DNA of 21,683 nt, from NCBI GenBank assembly GCA_910586005.1, contig CAJUHG010000051.1:1-21683 (forward strand), written 5' to 3'. Numbering within the stretch: position 1 is the stretch's first letter; each line of letters opens with the position of its first letter. The translations under genes and the position numbers were made by a program. The notes below the pieces were generated by a model, which worked only from the letters and a program-made list of their open reading frames with translations, was not told where the DNA came from and did no database searches. This DNA is from an uncultured Lachnospiraceae bacterium. Its GTDB lineage: Bacteria > Bacillota > Clostridia > Lachnospirales > Lachnospiraceae. Positions 16,030-21,683 of this stretch are shown one piece after another.

Positions 16030-17268
16030 TTATCCTATATCATGAATAAAAAGTCCACTCCTCAATTTTGGTTCAAACCAAGTAGATTTTGGTGGCATTA
16101 ATAATCCTGAATCCGCCACCGCAAACAATTCTTGTATAGAAGTAGGAAACATAGCAAATGCTACTACACAATCTGTTTCACATCTTCGCTTTAACTCTTC
16201 TAGTCCGCGAATCCCTCCTACAAAATCAATACGATTGTCTGTCTTGGGATCTGTAATTCCAAGAAGTGGGGCAAGTAGCTTATTTTGTAACACAGAAACA
16301 TCTAGTCCATCTACTGGATCTGTGGGAATATCTTCTGGTTTTATTGTACAACTATACCAGAGTCCCTTCAAATACATAGAAAATTCTCCTTTTTTCTTTG
16401 GTTTTATAGGTTCTGTACCAGAATCTTTTACCATAAAAATCTCTGAAACTTTTCCTAAAAATTCTTCTTCTGTCCTTCCATTCAAATCTTTTACCACACG
16501 ATTGTAATCCATAATCATAAGTTCTTCATCTGGAAACAGCACAGAAAGAAAATAATTAAATTCTTCTTCTCCTGTATAATCTGGATGTTCTTTTCTGCGA
16601 TTTTGTCCTACTCTAACTGCTGACGCAGCACGATGATGTCCATCCGCAATATAAATTTCTCCAATTCCTGCAAAAGCCTTTTCCAGCGTTTCAATCTGAG
16701 TTTCATCTGATATTTTCCATACTCTATGACGGACTTTATCTTCTGAAACAAAATCATATAAAGCTTCTTCTTTTTTAACTATATTTACAATTTCATTAAT
16801 CACTGAATTAGAACGATATGCTAAAAAAATAGGCCCTGTCTGAGCATTACAAATATTTACATGATTAATACGGTCTGTTTCTTTTTCTGCTCTAGTATTT
16901 TCATGTTTTTTAATCACACCATTTTCATAATCATCAATAGACGCACAAGCAGAAATCCCCGTTTGTGTTCTCCCCTTCATTGTAAGTTCATAGATATAAT
17001 AACATTTTTTATCTTCTTTTACAAAAGAACCATTTTCTACCATTTCCCATAAGATATCATGTGCTTTTTGATATACTGCTGGATCATAAGTATCTATTTC
17101 ATCTGAAAGCTGTGTTTCTGCCCGATCTATCTTTAAAAAACTTTCTGGATTTTTTAAAACAACTTGTTTTGCTTCCTCTCTATTATATACATCATAGGGA
17201 AGTGCTGCAATCTTGTCTGCTTTATCCTTACTTGGTCTGATTGCATAAAAAGGTTTGATTACTGCCAT
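16030..17268 (-). CDS. DUF1015 family protein
   Basis: The protein has 412 residues, the usual family length. GAGG lies 8 nt before ATG 17268. Conserved features: IKPFYAIRPSKDKADKIAAL at the start, ALPYDVYN, a KKHENTRAEKETDRINH block (120-136), and IADGHHRAASAVR (207-219). The DGHHR motif resembles the nucleotide-binding motif of the ParB/sulfiredoxin/serine-kinase group. A phosphotransfer role is therefore an inference from one motif only. Family members often sit beside serine biosynthesis genes, but none is visible here. The upstream gene is endonuclease III, 52 nt away on the same strand, so they probably share a transcript. No membrane segment or signal peptide is seen, so the protein is cytosolic. 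Confidence 0.85.
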   Translation of the reverse strand: MAVIKPFYAIRPSKDKADKIAALPYDVYNREEAKQVVLKNPESFLKIDRAETQLSDEIDTYDPAVYQKAHDILWEMVENGSFVKEDKKCYYIYELTMKGRTQTGISACASIDDYENGVIKKHENTRAEKETDRINHVNICNAQTGPIFLAYRSNSVINEIVNIVKKEEALYDFVSEDKVRHRVWKISDETQIETLEKAFAGIGEIYIADGHHRAASAVRVGQNRRKEHPDYTGEEEFNYFLSVLFPDEELMIMDYNRVVKDLNGRTEEEFLGKVSEIFMVKDSGTEPIKPKKKGEFSMYLKGLWYSCTIKPEDIPTDPVDGLDVSVLQNKLLAPLLGITDPKTDNRIDFVGGIRGLEELKRRCETDCVVAFAMFPTSIQELFAVADSGLLMPPKSTWFEPKLRSGLFIHDIG

Positions 17269-17320
17269 CTAAAGTTCCTCTCTTTCTTAAGTATTATTAT
17301 ATTTGATTTTTTTGACTTTA

Positions 17321-17980
17321 CTATTTTATCATTCTCTTTTCTTCTGAAACCCCCTTTCTAGCACAAATATCCCTAACACAGCACATCTCACAATGAGGAG
17401 TTGTTCTTGCTGTACAGATATCCCTTCCATGATATACTAATCTGTGACAAAAGTTACTTCCCTCTTCTGGTGGTATTAGTTTCCATAATTCCATTTCTAC
17501 TTTTTTTGGTTCTTTTATATTTTCCACTAATCCCATTCGATTTACTAGTCGAATACAATGGGTATCTGTCACAATTGCAGGTTTCCCAAACACATCTCCC
17601 ATAATTAGATTAGCGCTCTTTCTACCAACACCTGGTAGCTTTAGTAACTCCTCAAAATTATCTGGTACTTTTCCATCATACTCATCTTGTATCATCTTCA
17701 TACAGTTCTTAATATCTCTAGCTTTACTATGACCAAGACCACAGGGTCTTACAATTGCTTCTATCTCCTCTACAGTAGCCTCTGCTAATGCTGCAACATC
17801 TGGAAATTTTGCATAAAGATCTTGAACCACAATATTTACTCTTGCATCTGTACATTGAGCTGCTAGACGAACACTTACTAACAATTTCCAAGCCTGATTA
17901 TAATCTAAGGTACATTCTGCAATTGGATATGCTTTTTTCAATCGTTCTATCAATTCAAGTGCTAATTTTTCTTTTGTCAT
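17321..17980 (-). CDS. nth: Endonuclease III, DNA glycosylase/AP lyase
   Basis: The protein has 219 residues, the normal size. GAGG lies 8 nt before ATG 17980. It removes oxidised pyrimidines from DNA and cuts the abasic site. The helix-hairpin-helix is LPGVGRKSANLI with catalytic Lys121, and Asp139 is in IVTDTHCIRLVNRMG. An iron-sulfur cluster loop uses Cys189, Cys197, Cys200 and Cys206; the first gap is seven residues, where the Escherichia coli type has six. The start of the gene is 20 nt after the lipoprotein stop and its end is 52 nt before the DUF1015 start, so the three genes look like one operon read on the minus strand. Nothing is missing. Confidence 0.96.
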   Translation of the reverse strand: MTKEKLALELIERLKKAYPIAECTLDYNQAWKLLVSVRLAAQCTDARVNIVVQDLYAKFPDVAALAEATVEEIEAIVRPCGLGHSKARDIKNCMKMIQDEYDGKVPDNFEELLKLPGVGRKSANLIMGDVFGKPAIVTDTHCIRLVNRMGLVENIKEPKKVEMELWKLIPPEEGSNFCHRLVYHGRDICTARTTPHCEMCCVRDICARKGVSEEKRMIK

Positions 17981-18000
17981 TTTTATTTCCTCTTAACTAC

Positions 18001-18714
18001 CTACTCCATTTCCAATTCTAAAACTTTACTTGTAACTGCATCTACAATGCAGCTATATTCTATTCCATTTACATAAAATTCAATCTCATACTCTGCTCTT
18101 CCATCTTCATAATCTAATTCAACTTTTGTATAGGCAATTTGGTCTGCTGTTACTTGAGCAGCACCTAAAGCTGCTGCTTTTGCTTCTTCCACAGTAATGA
18201 TACCTTCTATTGGAAAATTTTCTTGGATTTGTTCAATGGGTTCTTGAGAGCTTTCCAACACACTACCTGTAACACTAATCTCATATTCATATTTTGTAGT
18301 AGCTGTGACAAAATCTATTTTATATTCTATTTGCCCATCTTCATATTCTTGTTCTTCTTTGAAAAATGTTACCTCAGAAGCTGACATGCCTGCATGTTGT
18401 AAGGCTATCTCTTTTGCTGCCTCTAATCCAATCCCTGCTTGCCCTTCCTGTTCATTTGCAGATGCATCTCCTTGATTATTGCTTGGTGGATTCTCTGCTG
18501 ATGAAGTTGTTTGCCCATTTGTAGATGCATCTTGTGTATGATTGGTCAATTGTTCCTCTGACAAAGAATGCTCTTGCTTATTTGAAATCTGATTTTCTGG
18601 CAAGTTATTCTCATTTTTATCTCTATTAGCACAACCTGTTATTAAAAGAATTATCATTGGTATTAGACAAACTAGCATTTTTTGACTAAATCTAACATTA
18701 CTTTTTCTTTCCAT
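18001..18714 (-). CDS. Lipoprotein with two PepSY domains
   Basis: The protein has 237 residues. ATG 18714 (MERKSNV) is preferred because GGAGG lies about 6 nt upstream; ATG 18726 overlaps that site. A basic start and hydrophobic helix lead to a lipobox LITGC with Cys28, so the mature protein is anchored to the outer face of the membrane. Residues about 30-92 are a low-complexity Asn/Gln/Ser/Glu linker with repeated DAS and SNNQ-type words. Two PepSY modules follow (about 95-165 and 172-237); both have the AK.IAL..AG / EYEDGQIEY.I.F pattern and are related by duplication. PepSY modules are often linked to protease inhibition or peptidoglycan-near roles, but the function here is unknown. Nth follows after 20 nt. 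Confidence 0.88.
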   Translation of the reverse strand: MERKSNVRFSQKMLVCLIPMIILLITGCANRDKNENNLPENQISNKQEHSLSEEQLTNHTQDASTNGQTTSSAENPPSNNQGDASANEQEGQAGIGLEAAKEIALQHAGMSASEVTFFKEEQEYEDGQIEYKIDFVTATTKYEYEISVTGSVLESSQEPIEQIQENFPIEGIITVEEAKAAALGAAQVTADQIAYTKVELDYEDGRAEYEIEFYVNGIEYSCIVDAVTSKVLELEME

Positions 18715-18795
18715 AATTCCCTCCATTTCTATGCATTAGAATTAACAAATTCTTTCGCCTTTTACAACTTCCTTTCCCTAAATAAAGTGAAAAGA

Positions 18796-18831
18796 AGTCG
18801 ATTCGCCGTATTTATTACGGTTTCACCGACT
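18796..18831 (-). repeat. Interrupted inverted repeat upstream of the lipoprotein gene
   Basis: AGTCG (18796-18800) pairs with CGACT (18827-18831), and an inner CCGTA/TACGG pair sits around a 5-nt loop. In the minus-strand RNA the stem is followed by TTCTTTTC, so a factor-independent terminator or attenuator before the lipoprotein gene is possible. It lies about 80 nt before that start codon. Confidence 0.45.
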
Positions 18832-18902
18832 CATTTCCATAAATAATATAACAAATTTAAAGATTTTATTCAATATTAAAATATTAATTTTACAGAATTG
18901 TA

Positions 18903-18941
18903 GAATAAAATCATGAGTGTTATGCTAACTATCTAACACTC
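18903..18941 (-). terminator. Terminator at the end of the ferritin-like gene
   Basis: Perfect 8-bp arms GAGTGTTA and TAACACTC (18915-18922 and 18934-18941) enclose an 11-nt loop. The minus-strand RNA continues ATGATTTTATTC. The stop codon of the ferritin-like gene lies inside the first arm. Confidence 0.55.
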
Positions 18942-19487
18942 TAACTCTCCCATTAAAGTATGCAATATCATAATATGATATTCTTCATCTTTGATAATTC
19001 TTTTTAATACTGCATTCACACAATCATCCCTTATCATTTTTATATGCATTTGATATTGATTGATAGCTGCTTTTTCTGCCTCAATATCGGCTATCAACAT
19101 TTTCTTTATATTTTCTGGAATAGCCAAATATTCTGGTGTCCACATTTTTTGTTTGCCATTATGCATTTTTGCTATAAAATCCACCTCTCCACCAAGCAGA
19201 AAGATTAGTTCTCCTAATTTCTGTAAGTGCATCATTTCTGCCATTGCAAGTCCTAGGATTGTTTTTGCAATAGAACATTTTATACAAGATAAACGATTTT
19301 CATTATTGATATATTGGGTAATTGCAGAAAGTTCTGATACACCACCACAATAATCATTACTAAGTAAATTAGCATAATTCAAATTTCTTTCTCTTACCTG
19401 AATAGGTGGATAAGGCAAATCTACCATAATAGGTTCTAAACCAGCAAAACTACAAGTATTAACTAGAGGAAATTTTTTTTCTTCCAT
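18933..19487 (-). CDS. Ferritin-like di-iron protein
   Basis: The protein has 184 residues. AAGGA lies about 8 nt before ATG 19487. Residues 40-180 predict a four-helix bundle with the di-metal pattern: Glu52 in GVSELSAITQY; Glu84 and His87 in AEMMHLQKLGE; Glu136 or Glu138 in ADIEAEKAAINQY; Glu168 and His171 in DEEYHIMIL. This fits the ferritin/rubrerythrin/manganese-catalase superfamily. There is no rubredoxin Cys pair at either end, so it is not a classical rubrerythrin. The N terminus (PYPPIQVRERNLNYANLL) resembles coat-type CotJC-like members. The likely role is oxidative stress or metal handling; the exact family is unsure. It lies upstream of the lipoprotein-nth-DUF1015 group, separated by a terminator. 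Confidence 0.85.
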   Translation of the reverse strand: MEEKKFPLVNTCSFAGLEPIMVDLPYPPIQVRERNLNYANLLSNDYCGGVSELSAITQYINNENRLSCIKCSIAKTILGLAMAEMMHLQKLGELIFLLGGEVDFIAKMHNGKQKMWTPEYLAIPENIKKMLIADIEAEKAAINQYQMHIKMIRDDCVNAVLKRIIKDEEYHIMILHTLMGELEC

Positions 19488-19704
19488 TTTATTTTTCCTT
19501 TCTTATTCTTATTTTTAAAAGCCGATTACTTTGTACTATGTACTTTCACAATCGCTGTCTATATTCACAATCTGCTTATTGAACTATTTGCTTATATAAA
19601 TCAGGTTCTCAAATGTTTATTTTTCCTTTTATACATATATACTAATAAATTTTCTATATAAATATGTTATGTTTATTATTACTATGCATAGCAGAACTGC
19701 CACT

Positions 19705-19718
19705 TGAAAACGCTTTCA
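19705..19718. promoter_or_regulatory. Perfect cre-like site (catabolite control)
   Basis: TGAAAACGCTTTCA fits the Firmicute CcpA-binding consensus (TGWAARCGYTWNCW) at every position. It lies about 150 nt upstream of the methyltransferase start and 218 nt upstream of the ferritin-like start. It is well upstream of the promoter at 19795, so either activation or no effect is possible. Which gene it serves is unclear. Confidence 0.5.
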
Positions 19719-19794
19719 TATGTAATATATTGGTATTTTTAAATATTGTGCTTTCTTCTCATTTAGAAACTTTAATCAGCACAAGAAAATATGT

Positions 19795-19823
19795 TTGCTT
19801 TCCTATAATGATAAGTGTATAAT
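19795..19823 (+). promoter_or_regulatory. Candidate promoter of the adenine methyltransferase gene
   Basis: TTGCTT (19795-19800), a 17-nt spacer and a perfect TATAAT (19818-19823). The -35 box matches only 3 of 6. It lies about 45 nt before the chosen start codon. Confidence 0.5.
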
Positions 19824-19867
19824 TGGAGTGTTGCATAAAATGAAAGGTGAAAAGGAATGAACAAATT

Positions 19868-20725
19868 ATGAAACCATTATTAAAATACAGAGGTGGCAAA
19901 AGCCGAGAATTATCAGAATTTAGACGTTTTATTCCCAAGGAATTTGACAAATATTTAGAACCATTTCTGGGTGGCGGAGCTGTTTTTTTTGACATTGAGC
20001 CTAAAAATGCAATTATCAATGATATCAATACAAATTTAATGGAATTTTATAAACAAGTAAGAAATAATTATGATAATCTTTCAAATGAGTTAGCAAGATT
20101 ACAATCCATATATGAGACAAATCAAACTACCTATGGACAGAAAAAAGATTCTGCTTCTGAAAAACGCGTAGAAAATCCAAACGAACAACTTTATTATCAA
20201 CTTAGAGATATGTATAATGGAAAAACAACAAGTCCTTACTTATATGGTACATTATATTACTTTATTAATAAAACTGCATATTGTGGTATGATAAGATATA
20301 ATCAACAAGGAGAATACAATGTACCCTTTGGAAGATATATTCATTTTAATACAAAAATAATTACACCACAACACAATAAGTTATTAAATAACAGTGAACT
20401 TTACAATGTAGATTATTCAGAAATATTTTCTTTAGCAAAAGAAAAAGACTTTATGTTTCTAGATCCTCCTTATGACTGTGTATTCCATGATTATGGTAAT
20501 TTGAATTTTCAACATGGATTTGATGAGACACAACATCGAAGGCTTGCAAATGACTTCCGCAATCTAAATTGTAAAGCTATGATGATAATTGGAAGAACCC
20601 CTTTAACAGAAGAGTTATATGGCAATATGGTAAAACATGAATATCAGAAAAAATATGCGGTAAATATCAAAAATCGCTTTCATGCAGCAGCCACACATAT
20701 TGTTATTACAAATTATACCTTGTAA
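19868..20725 (+). CDS. D12-class DNA adenine N6-methyltransferase
   Basis: The protein has 285 residues. ATG 19868 (MKPLLKYRGGKS) matches the family start; AAAGGA lies 11 nt upstream. An in-frame GTG at 19847 is less likely. It transfers a methyl group from S-adenosylmethionine to adenine in a short DNA site. Motif X is LLKYRGGKS (4-12), motif I is EPFLGGGAVFF (31-41), motif IV is DPPYD (199-203), and the conserved blocks INKTAYCGMIRYN and NVPFGRY lie between. It belongs to the DpnM/Dam-like alpha group. It is followed on the same strand by an McrB-like GTPase, so it probably protects host DNA in a restriction-modification locus. A solitary methylase with an unrelated neighbour is the alternative. 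The recognition site cannot be read from the protein by eye. Confidence 0.94.
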   Translation: MKPLLKYRGGKSRELSEFRRFIPKEFDKYLEPFLGGGAVFFDIEPKNAIINDINTNLMEFYKQVRNNYDNLSNELARLQSIYETNQTTYGQKKDSASEKRVENPNEQLYYQLRDMYNGKTTSPYLYGTLYYFINKTAYCGMIRYNQQGEYNVPFGRYIHFNTKIITPQHNKLLNNSELYNVDYSEIFSLAKEKDFMFLDPPYDCVFHDYGNLNFQHGFDETQHRRLANDFRNLNCKAMMIIGRTPLTEELYGNMVKHEYQKKYAVNIKNRFHAAATHIVITNYTL

Positions 20726-20733
20726 AAGGCCGA

Positions 20734-20866
20734 ATGGCATGATGGGATGTCCTAGAGGGAATACCTTATGAAATTGACCACATGGCCATCTTGGGATGCT
20801 CTAGAAGGGATACTTTATGAAATAACCAAATAGCCACGGTACCCTAGGAGTATCATGAGATACCTC
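20734..20866. repeat. Imperfect tandem repeats between the methyltransferase and McrB-like genes
   Basis: Unit 1 (20734-20781) and unit 2 (20782-20831) are about 48-50 nt and agree at roughly three quarters of positions; both contain GGGATG, CTAG and CTTTATGAAAT-like words. A third, shorter, more diverged unit (20832-20866) keeps the CTAG and TATCATGAGATA words and can fold into a small hairpin. Each unit holds one CTAG. The block lies in the untranslated gap before the McrB-like ribosome site. Confidence 0.6.
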
Positions 20867-20939
20867 AAAATATTCTTTTACTAATAAAACATTATAACAT
20901 TTCTGTGGGATATTATAAATAATTTATTAGGAGATTATA

Positions 20940-21683
20940 ATGGCAACATCTACAGAACTTATCAGGGACTATATTTCTAGTAACATCACAAGTTATGACA
21001 GAACTATTTTAGAACAAAAAGGTAATCATTATATAGGCGAAATTAGCAATAGGTATACAGATATCATTCAATTGCCAAATGGAGAAAAAGTAGTGGTTGC
21101 CTATGCAGATATCAGTATTACAGGCTCTGACCGACCTAAACCCCAAATACGTGTATTTATGGATAGGCAACATGAAGCCTATGAATTTGCAAGAAAGAGA
21201 AAATTTAGATATTTTTTATTTACTATTTTTTCAAAAGATTTATCTATGGCAAAGAATATCCAACACTATGACCCTCGTGACTTTCTAGTATCTCTTGAAA
21301 CTAATATCGACTATGAGGATTCACGTCGCGATTTAAGAAGTTTGTATGATTATTTGGATGCATATATTTCTAAAAATGGAGAGATAGAATATTTAAGATG
21401 TACCCACGGACAGCATCAGTCTGGAATATATCAGGCTTCCTTTATTCAAATTAGAAAACAAGGAATTCCCACTCCAAATAAATTAATGGAGTATATGACT
21501 TATTTTGATAACAGACCTTATTTGCAAAGTGTTAGTGAAGAATTAGAACAGTTAGACTTATTTCATTTATTTCATAATAAAAAACCTTCCTACAATCGTA
21601 TTATTTTTGGTGCCCCTGGAACAGGTAAAAGTTTTACTTTAAATAGGGACAGCCATGTTTTTGGAAAACGAATGGAACGTATC
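20940..21683 (+). CDS. McrB-like AAA+ GTPase (5' part only)
   Basis: The frame has 248 codons and is open at the right edge. ATG 20940 has AGGAG 6 nt upstream. Residues 224-231 are a Walker A loop GAPGTGKS, preceded by a beta strand (NRIIF-like) and followed by FTLNRDS, as in McrB-type GTPases. These form hexamers that work with an McrC nuclease to cut DNA. Residues 1 to about 215 are a DNA-target domain that is not recognised; it has a conserved-looking core around VVVAYADISITGSDRPKPQIRVF and a second domain after about 130. The Walker B, the GTP-specific signature and McrC are outside the window. With the D12 methylase upstream it could be a GTP-dependent type II system like LlaJI, or a type IV enzyme beside a methylase. 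The family is fairly secure; the type is not. Confidence 0.82.
   Translation, partial: MATSTELIRDYISSNITSYDRTILEQKGNHYIGEISNRYTDIIQLPNGEKVVVAYADISITGSDRPKPQIRVFMDRQHEAYEFARKRKFRYFLFTIFSKDLSMAKNIQHYDPRDFLVSLETNIDYEDSRRDLRSLYDYLDAYISKNGEIEYLRCTHGQHQSGIYQASFIQIRKQGIPTPNKLMEYMTYFDNRPYLQSVSEELEQLDLFHLFHNKKPSYNRIIFGAPGTGKSFTLNRDSHVFGKRMERI

Larger units (their letters stand above)
19488..19867. other. Intergenic control region between the ferritin-like and methyltransferase genes
   Basis: No gene is seen. The divergent genes share this AT-rich region, which contains the cre match at 19705-19718, a good plus-strand promoter at 19795-19823 and a small GTAC-TAT-GTAC symmetry near 19536. No convincing minus-strand promoter for the ferritin-like gene was found. 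Confidence 0.5.

Noticed and set aside
20734..20870. CRISPR array or short gene between the methylase and McrB-like genes
   Set aside because: The units are imperfect, adjoin without spacers, and decay from left to right; frames through them are broken by stops and have no ribosome site.

Overview
The window is AT-rich DNA with Gram-positive translation signals: AGGAGG-type ribosome sites sit 5-9 nt before most starts, and several promoters look like the housekeeping sigma type. The gene content is a Big_2-rich secreted GH43 pair, a MocR-type regulator, DUF1015, a small alarmone synthetase and a lipoprotein with an LxxGC lipobox. Together these suggest a Clostridia/Lachnospiraceae-like Firmicute, probably a gut polysaccharide user. 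This placement is inferred from gene style; no rRNA or other marker is present.

Layout. (1) Positions 1-10638, minus strand: two very large secreted modular glycoside hydrolases of family GH43. The downstream one (1-6033) runs off the left edge. Both carry laminin-G/concanavalin-like modules, atrophied Ig modules, one apparently intact GH43 catalytic module and lysine-rich Big_2 repeats at the C terminus. They look like an extracellular arabinan/arabinoxylan-type side-chain degrading pair. (2) Positions 10639-14133, minus strand: a 73-residue repeat peptide with its own ribosome site and terminator, a Cache-HAMP methyl-accepting chemotaxis protein, and a small (p)ppGpp synthetase. (3) Positions 14134-15877: a MocR (GntR-HTH plus aminotransferase-like) regulator on the plus strand, divergent from the alarmone synthetase. 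(4) Positions 15875-15995: a compact nested inverted-repeat element between convergent genes. (5) Positions 16030-19487, minus strand: DUF1015, endonuclease III and a double-PepSY lipoprotein in one tight cluster, preceded by a di-iron ferritin-like protein. (6) Positions 19488-21683, plus strand: a perfect catabolite-responsive (cre) sequence, a good promoter, a D12-class DNA adenine methyltransferase, a block of imperfect tandem repeats, and the first 248 codons of an McrB-like AAA+ GTPase. This right end looks like the start of a GTP-dependent restriction-modification locus that continues outside the window.

How the parts work together. The GH43 pair would release arabinose or related sugars at the cell surface, and the chemotaxis receptor could sense a small ligand. 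The alarmone synthetase, Nth, ferritin-like protein and lipoprotein look like stress and housekeeping genes. The right end is a defence module. No tRNA, rRNA, CRISPR array, transposase or prophage gene was seen. The most unusual items are two diverged copies of an intergenic repeat (11321-11411 and 14379-14446), the multi-helix element at 15875-15995, the repeat peptide at 11079-11300, the degenerate GH43-like half-module inside the first enzyme, and the methyltransferase/McrB pair with a repeat block between its genes.
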